Below, piece by piece: positions 53,853-64,000 of a stretch of DNA of 64,000 bases; position 1 is the first letter of the stretch; the number at the start of each line of letters is the position of its first letter. The DNA comes from Pelagibacteraceae bacterium AG-359-O02 (GTDB lineage: Bacteria; Pseudomonadota; Alphaproteobacteria; Pelagibacterales; Pelagibacteraceae). The notes under the pieces were generated by a model. It was not told the DNA's origin, searched no databases, and worked only from the letters and a program-made list of their open reading frames with translations. A program made the translations under genes and the position numbers. Location: positions 62,001 through 126,000 of the forward strand of contig QCEU01000002.1 in assembly GCA_003280485.1 (NCBI GenBank), written 5' to 3'.

Positions 53853-54500
53853 ATGTTCCTTACTATCAAAAATATTCCAAAAGTCTCATGGAGTTCTCAC
53901 GAGACTTTTAATTTAAAGCCAAAATTATCTACCTTATTCTTCCTTTGTTTTGGGCTTATATTATTTGGTTTTGGAGAAGCCTTAGTCGTTATTTCATTTA
54001 TTGGCAATTCTCCATGGACTGTAATGGCACAAGGAATTTCAATTAATTCAGGATTATCCATCGGAATTGTCACCTTTTTAGTAAGTGTTGTAGTTTTATG
54101 TTCATGGTTTTTTTTAAAACAAAAACCTGGTCTAGGTACCATATTCAATATCGTAATTATTGCAGCAATGTTAGATATTACAATTGCATTAATACCAACC
54201 CCTGAAACTTACATTATGAAATTATTAATGGCTGCAGTAGGCGTTATGATTGTTGGAGTGGGGAGTGGAATCTATTTAATAGCTAATCTAGGTCCAGGAC
54301 CTAGGGATGGTTTAATGACTGGTTTACAAAAAAAAACTAATCTACCGATTGCTGCTGTGAGAGCCTTTATAGAAATTTCTGTAGCTTCAGTCGGGTGGTA
54401 CTTAGGTGGAACAATTGGTGTTGGAACTTTGATGTTTGCTTTTGGAATTGGTCCTTGTATTGCTTTTAGTTTGTACTTTATTGATAAAATAATGAACTAA
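53853..54500 (+). CDS. YczE/YitT-family membrane protein
   Basis: A 215-residue protein with five predicted helices. GFGEALVVISFIGNSPWTVMAQGIS, GIVTFLVSVVVLCSWFFLKQKPGLGTIFNIVIIA and NLGPGPRDGLMTGLQKKTNLPIAAVR are shared with the YczE/YyaS/YitT family. The GPGPRDGLMTG motif is diagnostic. Substrate unknown. It ends four bases within the convergent typA gene. Confidence 0.82.
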   Translation: MFLTIKNIPKVSWSSHETFNLKPKLSTLFFLCFGLILFGFGEALVVISFIGNSPWTVMAQGISINSGLSIGIVTFLVSVVVLCSWFFLKQKPGLGTIFNIVIIAAMLDITIALIPTPETYIMKLLMAAVGVMIVGVGSGIYLIANLGPGPRDGLMTGLQKKTNLPIAAVRAFIEISVASVGWYLGGTIGVGTLMFAFGIGPCIAFSLYFIDKIMN

Positions 54501-56323
54501 GTAGCAGTATTTTGTTTTTCGCTTCTTTTTCTTTCGTTTGGGTCCAGAATCGCTTTTCTGAGTCTACAAGATTTAGGTGTAATTTCTAACGCTTCATCAG
54601 TATTAAGTATACTTAACTGTTCTGCAATCGACATTTGTCTTACAGGTGTAAGAACAATATTTTCATCAGTACCTTGTGTTCTCATATTTGTAAGTTTTTT
54701 TCCTTTCATAACATTAATTATCATATCACCTGGTTTAGGAGCTAAGCCGACAATCATTCCTGTATAAACCGGATCATTGTGAGTGACAAACATTTCTCCT
54801 CTAGCCTGTAAATTAAAAATTGAAAATGCAACAGCTTTACCCTGGTCCATAGAAATTAAAGCACCATTTCTTCTACCCTCCATGTCTCCCTCAAAATCTC
54901 CGTAAGATTGAAAAATTCTGTTAATAACACCTGTTCCTTTTGTTAAAGTTAAAAATCTACTTGTGTATCCCATTAAACCTCTTGTTGGCGCATGAAAAAT
55001 TAGTCTTTTTTTATTCTTTCCAGTATCTTTTAATTCAATTAATTTACCCTTTCTTCTATTCATAGAGTCGATAATCCTTGATGAATATTCTTCATCTAAA
55101 TCCATGGTAATTTCTTCAATGGGTTCTAACTTTTTTGAATTTTCATCAGTTTTAAATAAAACTTTAGGAGGGCTTACAGTCATCTCAAAACCCTCACGTC
55201 TCATTTGTGTTAGTAATATTTCGAGCATTAATTCTCCTCTTCCACTTATCTCAAATGCATCTTTATTTGCGTTTTCTGAAAAAGAAATTCCAACATTGTT
55301 TTGAGCTTCTAAAATTAGACGATCTCTAATCTGGGTACTTGTTAATTTTTTACCCTCAGTTCCTGCTAATGGTGAGCTATTTACTGTTATTTTTATCGAC
55401 ATTGTTGGTGGATCGATTGGTGTTGCCTCAATTGGTTCATTTACCTCTAAATCACAAATAGTATCTGCTACATTTGCTTTTTCTAATCCAGCTATAACTA
55501 CGATATCTCCAGCTTCTCCAACTTCAATGGGCACTTTTTTTGTGCCCTCATATCTAAAGATCTTTGTAAGTCTGCCTTCATCTATTTTTTCACCTTTTAA
55601 ATTTATTGCTTTAATTTGTTGATTTGCTTTTGCCGTCCCTTGTGAAATTCTTCCAACTAAACTTCTGCCCAAAAAGTTATCAGCGTAAAGTAGCGTCGAT
55701 AGCATTGCAAATGGTTTTGATCTATCAAATTCTGAGGGCTTTACATGATGTAAAACTAAGTCTAATAGTGGGTTAAGATTTTCTCTTGGTCCGTCAATAT
55801 CTTTAGATGCCCAACCAGATCTTCCACTTGCATATAACACAGGAAAATCTAATTGTTCCTCATTTGCGTCTAAACTAACAAATAAATCAAAAGTCTCGTT
55901 TAAAACCTCATCTGCTCTTTGATCGCTTTTATCTAATTTATTTATAACAACAATTGGTCTCAATCCCTGTTTTAATGCTTTGCTTAATACAAATTTTGTT
56001 TGAGGCATGACGCCTTCTGCAGAGTCTACTAATAATAATGCACCATCTGCTAAACTTAAAACTCTTTCAACCTCTGCTGCAAAATCTCTGTGACCAGGAG
56101 TATCAATAATATTTATTCTAGTATCTTTCCAATTAATCGAAGTAGGCTTAGCAAGAATTGTAATTCCTCTTTCTTTTTCTAGCTCTCCAGAATCCATTAA
56201 TCTTTCATCAACTACTTCGTTGTCTCTAAAAGAACCACTCTGTTTCATCAAATTATCAATCAGTGTTGTTTTTCCATGATCAACGTGAGCAATTATAGTG
56301 ATGTTTCGAATATTATTATTCAT
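54497..56323 (-). CDS. typA: Translational GTPase TypA/BipA
   Basis: A ribosome-associated GTPase of about 608 residues. NIRNITIIAHVDHGKTTLIDNLM (G1), RERGITILAKPTS-type switch, IIDTPGHRDFAAEVERV (G3) and VINKLDKSD (G4), then ATPTRGLMGY-type segments FHAPTRGLMGYTSRFL, and the C-terminal MSIAEQLSILNTDEALEITPKSCRLRK. The ATG at 56323 gives the canonical start MNNNIRNITI; an upstream ATG at 56350 (MYKCIRTSI) is possible but not typical of the family. It lies downstream of the groEL terminator. Confidence 0.93.
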   Translation of the reverse strand: MNNNIRNITIIAHVDHGKTTLIDNLMKQSGSFRDNEVVDERLMDSGELEKERGITILAKPTSINWKDTRINIIDTPGHRDFAAEVERVLSLADGALLLVDSAEGVMPQTKFVLSKALKQGLRPIVVINKLDKSDQRADEVLNETFDLFVSLDANEEQLDFPVLYASGRSGWASKDIDGPRENLNPLLDLVLHHVKPSEFDRSKPFAMLSTLLYADNFLGRSLVGRISQGTAKANQQIKAINLKGEKIDEGRLTKIFRYEGTKKVPIEVGEAGDIVVIAGLEKANVADTICDLEVNEPIEATPIDPPTMSIKITVNSSPLAGTEGKKLTSTQIRDRLILEAQNNVGISFSENANKDAFEISGRGELMLEILLTQMRREGFEMTVSPPKVLFKTDENSKKLEPIEEITMDLDEEYSSRIIDSMNRRKGKLIELKDTGKNKKRLIFHAPTRGLMGYTSRFLTLTKGTGVINRIFQSYGDFEGDMEGRRNGALISMDQGKAVAFSIFNLQARGEMFVTHNDPVYTGMIVGLAPKPGDMIINVMKGKKLTNMRTQGTDENIVLTPVRQMSIAEQLSILNTDEALEITPKSCRLRKAILDPNERKRSEKQNTAT

Positions 56324-56366
56324 AATTGAGGTTCTTATACATTTATACATTTAATTGAAAACAAAA

Positions 56367-56394
56367 AAAAAGGGCAGAGTAATCTGCCCTTTTT
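56367..56394 (-). terminator. Intrinsic terminator after groEL
   Basis: On the minus strand AAAAAGGGCAG, loop ATTACT, CTGCCCTTTTT forms an 11-pair stem followed by a T-rich tail of nine T. It lies 26 bases after the groEL stop and separates the groESL operon from typA. Confidence 0.88.
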
Positions 56395-56419
56395 AAATTT
56401 TTTAGTTAGACTATTTGGG

Positions 56420-58093
<1,674 letters not shown>

Positions 58094-58100
58094 TTAATTT

Positions 58101-58394
58101 TTATTTAGAAGTAGAAATACCCATAATGTCTGACTCTTTCATTATGCTGTATTCTTTACCATCAATTTTAACTTCAGTTCCTGACCATTTTCCAAAAAGA
58201 ACTTTATCACCAACCTTAACATCCATCGGTATAATTTTTCCATCCTCAGTTTTTGATCCACCACCAACAGCAACTACCTTGCCTTCTTGTGGTTTCTCTT
58301 GTGCAGAATCAGGGATGATAATTCCACCAGCAGTTTTTTCGCTGCTATCTAAAACTTCGATTAATACTCTATCGTGTAACGGTTTAAACTTCAT
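58101..58394 (-). CDS. groES: 10 kDa chaperonin GroES
   Basis: A 97-residue co-chaperonin. [45 protein letters not shown] is the family start, including the mobile loop [15 protein letters not shown] that binds GroEL, and [24 protein letters not shown] the roof. Ribosome site AAAGGAG eight bases before the ATG. A sigma-32-like promoter lies about 30 bases upstream. Confidence 0.97.
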   Translation of the reverse strand: MKFKPLHDRVLIEVLDSSEKTAGGIIIPDSAQEKPQEGKVVAVGGGSKTEDGKIIPMDVKVGDKVLFGKWSGTEVKIDGKEYSIMKESDIMGISTSK

Positions 58395-58419
58395 ATTTAC
58401 TCCTTTAAATTAGAATTCA

Positions 58420-58447
58420 TATAGATGCATGTGACTATTATTTCAAG
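58420..58447 (-). promoter_or_regulatory. Sigma-32-like promoter for groESL
   Basis: On the minus strand CTTGAAA (58441-58447) is followed after 13 bases by CATCTATA (58420-58427), upstream of groES. The -35 is a perfect heat-shock match, the -10 is weak. A CIRCE-type inverted repeat was not seen. Confidence 0.5.
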
Positions 58448-58514
58448 ATCCGGTCTCAAATATATAGATGAGAAAATTCAAGAATTTATTAGATTTTTAA
58501 GCTATATCTGGAAT

Positions 58515-59330
58515 ATGAGTAAAAATTTAGATGAATCAGGCTTAAAATCGATAGTCAGTGAATATGACTTATTTTTCATAGATATCTGGGGAGTAGTCCA
58601 TAACGGAATAAAATTATATGAGAAAGCTATTAAAGTCTTAAAAGAATTATCTAATAATGAAAAAAAATTCATACTATTGACAAATGCTCCAAGACCAAAC
58701 CTAACAGTTATTAATACTTTAAAAAAAATGGGGTTAAATAATTTTTCTGATACAGTTTTTACGTCTGGCGAAGCATCAAAAAGATATCTTTTAGAAAATT
58801 ACAATAATAAAAAATTTTTTCACTTAGGACCACCAAGAGATTTTGATTTATTTAAAACTTTTAAAGATAATAAAGTGCTTAATATAGATGACTCAGATTA
58901 TTTATTATGTTCAGGTCTTTTTGAAGAACATGAAGATGACCTAGAATATTACAAAAATCTTTTATCAAAACATATTTCTAAAAAAATGATATGCACTAAC
59001 CCTGATTTAATAGTTGATCGAGGTGACAAAAGAGAATATTGCGCAGGCTCTATTGCAAAATCATTTGAAGAAATTGATGGCAAAGTTATTTATTTTGGAA
59101 AACCATATCCACCTGTTTATGAAATCGCGGCAGATGTAAAGAACAAAAAAATATTATGTATTGGTGATAATTTAAATACAGATATAAAAGGTGCCAACAT
59201 ACAAAATTTTGATTCATTGCTTATTACAGATGGTATACATAGAGAAGAAATTTCAAAATTATCAATTGAAAATGTACTTAAAAATTATGAAGCAAAAATT
59301 GACTATTTTCAGAAAGAATTAAAATGGTGA
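58515..59330 (+). CDS. HAD-superfamily class IIA hydrolase (TIGR01459-like)
   Basis: A 271-residue phosphatase-fold protein from the ATG at 58515. YDLFFIDIWGVVHNGIKLYEKAI carries the nucleophile Asp (DIWGVVHNG), LLTNAPRPNLTVINTLKKMG the second motif (T-N), YFGKPYPPVYEIA the Lys motif and ILCIGDNLNTDIKGANIQNFDSLLITDG the DD motif. The class IIA HADs include NagD and alphaproteobacterial phosphatases of unknown substrate. An ATG at 58425 would add 30 residues that run through the groES promoter; the shorter form is preferred. It overlaps ribF by 7 nt. Confidence 0.85.
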   Translation: MSKNLDESGLKSIVSEYDLFFIDIWGVVHNGIKLYEKAIKVLKELSNNEKKFILLTNAPRPNLTVINTLKKMGLNNFSDTVFTSGEASKRYLLENYNNKKFFHLGPPRDFDLFKTFKDNKVLNIDDSDYLLCSGLFEEHEDDLEYYKNLLSKHISKKMICTNPDLIVDRGDKREYCAGSIAKSFEEIDGKVIYFGKPYPPVYEIAADVKNKKILCIGDNLNTDIKGANIQNFDSLLITDGIHREEISKLSIENVLKNYEAKIDYFQKELKW

Positions 59331-60256
59331 AAAAATTAAAGATTTTTAAAAATTTTAATATTCCAAATAAATTTAAAAAATCAATTATCTTAATTGGAAA
59401 CTTTGATGGCTTACATTCAGGGCATCAAAAATTATTTGAGTTAGCTAAAAAATATAAAATAAAATATAAATCTAAAGTAGGCGTAGTTACTTTTGATCCT
59501 ATTCCAAAAATGTTTTTTAATACAAAGATTAAAAACTATAGAATATCAAATTTTAATCAAAAAGTTATTTATTTAAAAAAATTTGGTGTTGATTTTGTAA
59601 TTAATAAAAAATTTGACAAAAATTTTTCCAAAATTGTCTACTATAATTTCATAAAGGATATTTTATCCAAAAAACTTAGATCAAAGTTCATATTTGTCAG
59701 CAACAACTTTAGATTTGGCCATAAAAGAGAAGGAGATGTAGCACAGCTTAAAAAATATGAGAGTGATTTTGGTTATAATTTAATAAATCCAACACCTTTG
59801 ATGAAAAGTAAAAAAATAATATCATCAACAATGATTAGAAAGCTGCTTGAAGAGGGAAAGCTATCTAAAGCAAATACTTTTTTAAAAAGAAACTGGGAAA
59901 TTGAGGGAAAAGTTAAAAGAGGTAGAATGATGGGTCAAAAAATTGGATTTCCAACCTGTAATATAGATATTGAAAATTATGTTATAGCAAAACCTGGTGT
60001 TTATGCTGTAAAAATAAGAATTAATGATAGAAGAAAATTCTATAAAGGAATTGCTAATTTAGGTTATAGACCCACATTTAATCAAAAAAAAATACTTTTA
60101 GAGGTAAATATTTTTAATTTTTCAGGAAATCTTTATAATAAAAAATTATCTGTAGAATTTTTAAAATTTATAAGAGGAGAAAAAAAATTCAAAGGTATCA
60201 GTGAGTTAAAAAATCAAATAAAAAAAGATATTTTAAAAGCTAAAAAAACACAATGA
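59324..60256 (+). CDS. ribF: Bifunctional riboflavin kinase/FAD synthetase
   Basis: A 310-residue enzyme that makes FMN and then FAD from riboflavin. The N-terminal FAD synthetase domain has LIGNFDGLHSGHQKLFELA, SNNFRFGHKREGDV and ISSTMIRKLLEEGKLSKAN. The C-terminal kinase domain has VKRGRMMGQKIGFPTCNIDI and YKGIANLGYRPTFNQK. Start overlaps the HAD gene by 7 nt and its end overlaps ileS by 4 nt (ATGA), as in the conserved ribF-ileS-lspA operon. Confidence 0.95.
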   Translation: MVKKLKIFKNFNIPNKFKKSIILIGNFDGLHSGHQKLFELAKKYKIKYKSKVGVVTFDPIPKMFFNTKIKNYRISNFNQKVIYLKKFGVDFVINKKFDKNFSKIVYYNFIKDILSKKLRSKFIFVSNNFRFGHKREGDVAQLKKYESDFGYNLINPTPLMKSKKIISSTMIRKLLEEGKLSKANTFLKRNWEIEGKVKRGRMMGQKIGFPTCNIDIENYVIAKPGVYAVKIRINDRRKFYKGIANLGYRPTFNQKKILLEVNIFNFSGNLYNKKLSVEFLKFIRGEKKFKGISELKNQIKKDILKAKKTQ

Positions 60257-62994
60257 GCAAGGAACATTTAAACTTACCTAAAACTGCTTTTTCTATGAAA
60301 GCAAATTTACCAAATAAAGAACCAGAGTATTTGAAATTTTGGGATAAGATTAATCTATATGAAAAATTAAGGTCACAAAGTAAAGGCAAAGAAAAATTTG
60401 TCTTACATGATGGACCTCCATATGCAAACGGAAATATTCATATGGGTACTGCATTAAATAAAATTCTAAAAGATATAATAATTAAATTCCATCAAATGGA
60501 TGGTAAAGACTCAGTTTATGTACCTGGATGGGATTGTCATGGATTACCAATTGAATGGAAAATTGAAGAACAATACAAAAAAAATAAAAAAAATAAAAAT
60601 GATGTACCTATTATTGAGTTTAGAAAAGAATGTAGAGATTTTGCAAGTAAATGGATTAATATTCATAAAGATCAATTTAAAAGATTAGGAGTAATTGGAG
60701 ATTGGGAAAACTACTACTCTACTATGAGTTTCGATGCAGAAGCTCAAATTGTAAGAGAACTTGGAAAATTTTTAAAAGAGGGTAGTTTGTACAAGGGTTA
60801 TAAACCTGTTTTATGGTCAACAGTAGAAAAAACAGCTTTGGCAGATGCAGAAGTTGAATATCAAGATCATGTATCTGATACAATCTATGCAGCCTTCCCA
60901 GTTAAAAAATCCAATATTAATGAATTAATTGGTTCGAATGTTATAATTTGGACAACAACACCATGGACAATACCAGCTAACAAAGCATTAGCTTATAACC
61001 AAAGTTTGGATTATATTTTATGTGAAATCGATAACAAAGATATAATACATAACGATAAGATAGTTATTGCAAAAGAACTTTTGCCGTCTGTTGTAAAAGA
61101 CACTCAATACAATATTAAGATATTAAAAGAATTTAAAGGAAAAGAATTTGATGGAACTATTTGTAGTCATCCATTTCATAAAATTGGCTATGACTATGAT
61201 GTTCCAATGCTCGAGGCAAGATTTGTAACAACTGAACAAGGAACTGGAGTTGTTCATTGTGCACCAAGTCATGGACCTGATGATTTTAATCTATGTATCA
61301 ATAATGGAATAAAAGCAATTGAAACAGTTGATGATGATGGAAGGTACACGAAACACATACCTATGTTTGAAGGAACTCATATTTTTAAAGCAAATGATCT
61401 TGTTATTGAAAAGTTAAGAGAACTTAAAGGTCTTTTAAATAATGGCAAACTAACCCATTCTTACCCACATTCTTGGAGGTCTAAAGCTCCTTTAGTTCAT
61501 AGAGCAACACCTCAATGGTTTATTTCAATGGAAAGTCATAAGCTAAGAGATAAAGCCCTTAAAGCAATAAATGATACTACTTTCTATCCTGGTAAAGGAA
61601 AAGAAAGAATTAAAGCAATGATCGAGACCAGACCAGATTGGTGTGTCTCTAGGCAGAGAGTTTGGGGAGTTCCTCTTCCAATATTTATCTCAAAAAAAAA
61701 TGGAGAAATTCTTATCGATGCGGATGTTTTTGAGAATATTGCGAAAATTTATGAAAAAGAAGGCTCTGACTGTTGGTTTGAAGATAATTTTCAGAGACTT
61801 CTTGGAGATAAATATAAAGCAGAAGATTTTGAAAAGACCAGTGATATTGTAGAAGTATGGTTTGATAGTGGATCAACTCATTCTTTTGTTTTAGAAAAAA
61901 GAGAAGATTTAAAATGGCCCGCATCAATGTATCTAGAGGGTTCGGATCAGCATAGAGGATGGTTTCACTCTTCATTGTTAGAGTCTTGTGGAACAAGAGG
62001 TAGAGCTCCGTTTGAAAGTATTTTATCTCATGGGTTTGTTGTTGATGGAAAAGGGTTAAAAATGTCTAAGTCGACTGGAAATGTAATAGCTCCAGAAGAT
62101 ATTTTAAAAAAATATGGTGCTGATATACTAAGAATTTGGGTTGCCTCATCAAATTATGCTGAAGATTTAAGAATAGATTATTCAATTTTAGACCAGCACT
62201 CTGAGTCTTATAGAAAAATAAGAAATACATTCAGATATCTCTTAGGAAATATACAAGATGAATATTCAAAAGTAGAGTTTGATAAAATTGATTTAAATAA
62301 TATTCCTGAATTAGAAAAGTATATGTTACATAGATTGTATGTAATCGATAAAAGTTTTAATGAATACTTTAAGTCATATAATTTTCATAATTTATATAAA
62401 GAGTTATTAAATTTTTGTACAGTAGAACTCTCAGCATTTTATTTTGATATTAGAAAAGATCTTCTTTATTGTGATCCAAAAGACTCCAAGAAGCGTTCTG
62501 ATTGTATTTTGATACTTAAAGTAATTTTAGAATGCTTATTAAAATGGTTTGCGCCAATCTTATCATTTACTACTGAAGAAATTTATCATTTAATTCATAA
62601 GGAAGATAATAATGGAAGTATCCATTTACAAAAATTTGTTAAAATTCCAAATCAATGGAAAAATGATGAATTAAATAGTAAATGGGATAAACTTAAATTA
62701 ATCAGAGATGAAGCAAATATTAGTATTGAAAGCAAAAGGGCTGATAAAATTATTGGTTCAAGTTTAGAGGCAAATATTGAGATAAAAATTAAAGATAAAG
62801 ACATGTATAGTTTAGCTCAGAATCATGATTTCTCAGAAATTTGCATTACATCCTCTGCATCAATTTCGAATGATAACAATTTAGAAAAAGAAATTGAGAT
62901 TACTAGTTCAAAAGCTGTTGGAAATAAGTGCCCAGTTTGTTGGAAAATTAGAGAAAATATTTGTGAAAGAGATGGTAACTGTCATCTTTCATGA
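60253..62994 (+). CDS. ileS: Isoleucyl-tRNA synthetase
   Basis: A 913-residue class I enzyme. HIGH-type motif YANGNIHMGTALNK (57-70); KMSKS at 603-607 in GKGLKMSKSTGN; editing domain contains TTTPWTIPANKALAYN and GTGVVHCAPSHGPDDFN. The C-terminal zinc-binding region CPVCWKIRENICERDGNC has C893, C896, C904 and C910. The bacterial-type editing and zinc regions are both present, so proofreading should be active. It overlaps lspA by 4 nt. Confidence 0.97.
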   Translation: MSKEHLNLPKTAFSMKANLPNKEPEYLKFWDKINLYEKLRSQSKGKEKFVLHDGPPYANGNIHMGTALNKILKDIIIKFHQMDGKDSVYVPGWDCHGLPIEWKIEEQYKKNKKNKNDVPIIEFRKECRDFASKWINIHKDQFKRLGVIGDWENYYSTMSFDAEAQIVRELGKFLKEGSLYKGYKPVLWSTVEKTALADAEVEYQDHVSDTIYAAFPVKKSNINELIGSNVIIWTTTPWTIPANKALAYNQSLDYILCEIDNKDIIHNDKIVIAKELLPSVVKDTQYNIKILKEFKGKEFDGTICSHPFHKIGYDYDVPMLEARFVTTEQGTGVVHCAPSHGPDDFNLCINNGIKAIETVDDDGRYTKHIPMFEGTHIFKANDLVIEKLRELKGLLNNGKLTHSYPHSWRSKAPLVHRATPQWFISMESHKLRDKALKAINDTTFYPGKGKERIKAMIETRPDWCVSRQRVWGVPLPIFISKKNGEILIDADVFENIAKIYEKEGSDCWFEDNFQRLLGDKYKAEDFEKTSDIVEVWFDSGSTHSFVLEKREDLKWPASMYLEGSDQHRGWFHSSLLESCGTRGRAPFESILSHGFVVDGKGLKMSKSTGNVIAPEDILKKYGADILRIWVASSNYAEDLRIDYSILDQHSESYRKIRNTFRYLLGNIQDEYSKVEFDKIDLNNIPELEKYMLHRLYVIDKSFNEYFKSYNFHNLYKELLNFCTVELSAFYFDIRKDLLYCDPKDSKKRSDCILILKVILECLLKWFAPILSFTTEEIYHLIHKEDNNGSIHLQKFVKIPNQWKNDELNSKWDKLKLIRDEANISIESKRADKIIGSSLEANIEIKIKDKDMYSLAQNHDFSEICITSSASISNDNNLEKEIEITSSKAVGNKCPVCWKIRENICERDGNCHLS

Positions 62995-63482
62995 AAAGTG
63001 AAAATATAAAAAAAATAGTAATAAGTTTTTTCATTTTATTATCAATTTTCTTTTTAGACAGAATATCAAAAATACTTATTCTAAATATATTAGAGGAAAC
63101 CGGACGAGTAGATATTAATATAAACTCATTTTTAAATTTTTATTTAGTTTGGAATAAAGGAATAGGTTTTGGTTTATTATCTTCGGATCGAGATTATTTT
63201 TATAATGTAGTCACTATTTTAATTGTCTTAATTAATCTTATTATAATTTATCTATTGTTTAAGGAAAAAGGATTAAAGTATTATTTTCTACTTGTTATTT
63301 TAGGTGGCTCATTAGGTAATTTATTTGATAGAATATATTATAGAGCTGTCCCAGACTTTTTTGATTTAAATTATAATGGATATCATTGGTTTATTTTCAA
63401 TGTTGCTGATATATTTATAACAATTGGAATTATTTTACTTATTCTGGTCGAATTAATAAGTTATAAAAAAGTAAATGAATAA
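62991..63482 (+). CDS. lspA: Lipoprotein signal peptidase (signal peptidase II)
   Basis: A 163-residue membrane aspartyl protease with four helices that removes signal peptides from prolipoproteins. Catalytic Asp pair is D122 (RAVPDFFDL) and D140 (FNVADIFITIG); NKGIGFGLLSS and GGSLGNLFDRI are family motifs. The ATG overlaps the ileS stop and its end overlaps the next gene by 8 nt. It would process the lipoproteins seen elsewhere in this window. Confidence 0.93.
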   Translation: MKSENIKKIVISFFILLSIFFLDRISKILILNILEETGRVDININSFLNFYLVWNKGIGFGLLSSDRDYFYNVVTILIVLINLIIIYLLFKEKGLKYYFLLVILGGSLGNLFDRIYYRAVPDFFDLNYNGYHWFIFNVADIFITIGIILLILVELISYKKVNE

Positions 63483-63801
63483 ATTCTTTAAAATTTCTAA
63501 TTTATTAATTCTCTTATTATTTATATATTCATGTGGTTCGGTAGGAGAAGCTTTACAAGGTAAAAAAAGATCAGACCAGGGTGACGAATTTTTAATCGAT
63601 AAAAAAAATCCACTGGTTATGCCTCCAGATTTCGATAAATTGCCAAATCCAGGCGAGGCAAATGCAAAATCTACTAAAGATATTGAAAATGACCAATCAA
63701 ACATAAAAGATTTACTTAAGAAGAGTGATATTGAAGAAGATGATTCTTCTTTAGAACAATCTACATCTATTGAAAGCTCAATATTAAAAAAAATTAAGTA
63801 A
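63475..63801 (+). CDS. DUF3035/BamF-like lipoprotein
   Basis: A 108-residue lipoprotein (LLILLLFIYSCGS, C20 lipidated). The DUF3035 core VMPPDFDKLPNPGE is visible. In Caulobacter a DUF3035 protein is a subunit of the outer-membrane assembly machine (BamF); the same role is likely here. It overlaps lspA by 8 nt and is followed four bases later by a new gene. Confidence 0.8.
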   Translation: MNKFFKISNLLILLLFIYSCGSVGEALQGKKRSDQGDEFLIDKKNPLVMPPDFDKLPNPGEANAKSTKDIENDQSNIKDLLKKSDIEEDDSSLEQSTSIESSILKKIK

Positions 63802-63805
63802 GTAA

Positions 63806-64000
63806 ATGTTTTCAAAAAATATTATTTTTAAAAATTTCCTTCAAAAGAAAAATATAAATGTAAAAAAAAAAATAAATAATATTTTAAAAAAAGAATTAAT
63901 TAAAAGTAATGCATTATTAAATTCGTTAAATAAAAATTATAAATATAGCTATAAAAAAAAAATTACAAATAAATATAAAAACTTCACCACCATCAATCTA
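63806..64000 (+). CDS. Start of an unassigned gene (partial)
   Basis: An ATG at 63806, four bases after the DUF3035 gene stop, opens a frame that stays open for 65 codons to the window edge. It begins MFSKNIIFKNFLQKKNINVK and ends YKNFTTINL. The tail of the visible part, before a region that would follow, is compatible with the entry into a sugar-phosphate isomerase (Pgi-like) domain, but there is too little sequence to decide. I do not assign a function. Confidence 0.65.
   Translation, partial: MFSKNIIFKNFLQKKNINVKKKINNILKKELIKSNALLNSLNKNYKYSYKKKITNKYKNFTTINL

Noticed and set aside
63453..63815. Minus-strand ORF of 120 residues at the right end
   Set aside because: It lies wholly opposite lspA and the DUF3035 lipoprotein gene, both with clear family motifs.

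Overview
The window is a gene-dense, strongly AT-rich stretch (short intergenic gaps, many 1-29 nt gene overlaps, Lys/Asn/Ile-rich proteins) with alphaproteobacterial gene content: ActR/RegA-type and ChvG/ChvI two-component systems, DUF1476, a BamF-like DUF3035 lipoprotein, class I lysyl-tRNA synthetase and a SAM-II riboswitch ahead of metX. Size, composition and gene order fit a SAR11 (Pelagibacterales) marine bacterium. That assignment is inference from content, not a database match. I see no phage, insertion sequence, CRISPR array, rRNA or tRNA; this is chromosomal core with a few lineage-specific pieces.

Layout. 1-4.9 kb: end of rplU, gloB, metW-metX under a SAM-II riboswitch, and divergent hisC-tyrA. 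metX and tyrA each carry a one-base frameshift in or next to a homopolymer run. 4.9-8.5 kb: NlpC/P60 hydrolase, AmpG-type permease, TrkH. 8.5-12 kb: lysK-pyrD, then rpmB and a queuosine-precursor transporter behind their own promoter. 12-16.3 kb: a polyamine operon (ornithine/lysine decarboxylase, deoxyhypusine synthase-like protein, N-carbamoylputrescine amidase, agmatine deiminase) preceded by a leader that looks like a transcription attenuator. 16.3-28.5 kb: RegA-like regulator, ABC ATPase, polA, ChvI/ChvG, ahcY, tsaE-amgK-murU, gpmA, DUF1476, a nuclease and a lytic transglycosylase lipoprotein. 28.5-36.5 kb: RND efflux pair, sseA, msrA, DMT exporter, AlkA-type glycosylase, two DUF1330 paralogues, a purine-type phosphoribosyltransferase. 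36.5-41.2 kb: a BMP-type nucleoside/purine ABC importer operon. 41.3-50.5 kb: small lipoprotein, Hsp20 with a heat-shock promoter, oligopeptidase B, membrane J-protein, glycosyltransferase 9, DapA-family aldolase/lyase, CFA synthase, and a very lysine-rich coiled-coil protein. 49-52 kb: a RamB/ScfR-like regulator divergent from isocitrate lyase, with paired 9-bp operator-like repeats and a 53-codon small ORF between them. 52-64 kb: DjlA-like protein, DUF6134, YczE-like protein, typA, groESL, HAD hydrolase, ribF-ileS-lspA-bamF and the start of another gene.

How genes work together. metX/metW make methionine under SAM feedback, and ahcY recycles the SAH left by methylation. AmpG, NlpC/P60, the SLT lipoprotein, AmgK and MurU form a plausible murein turnover and recycling set. 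The BMP importer next to a phosphoribosyltransferase suggests purine uptake and salvage. The decarboxylase and agmatine branches both lead to putrescine. The most interesting items for follow-up are the polyamine-operon attenuator, the 50.5-50.8 kb regulatory island with its small ORF, the paired frameshifts in metX and tyrA, and the poly-lysine coiled-coil protein.
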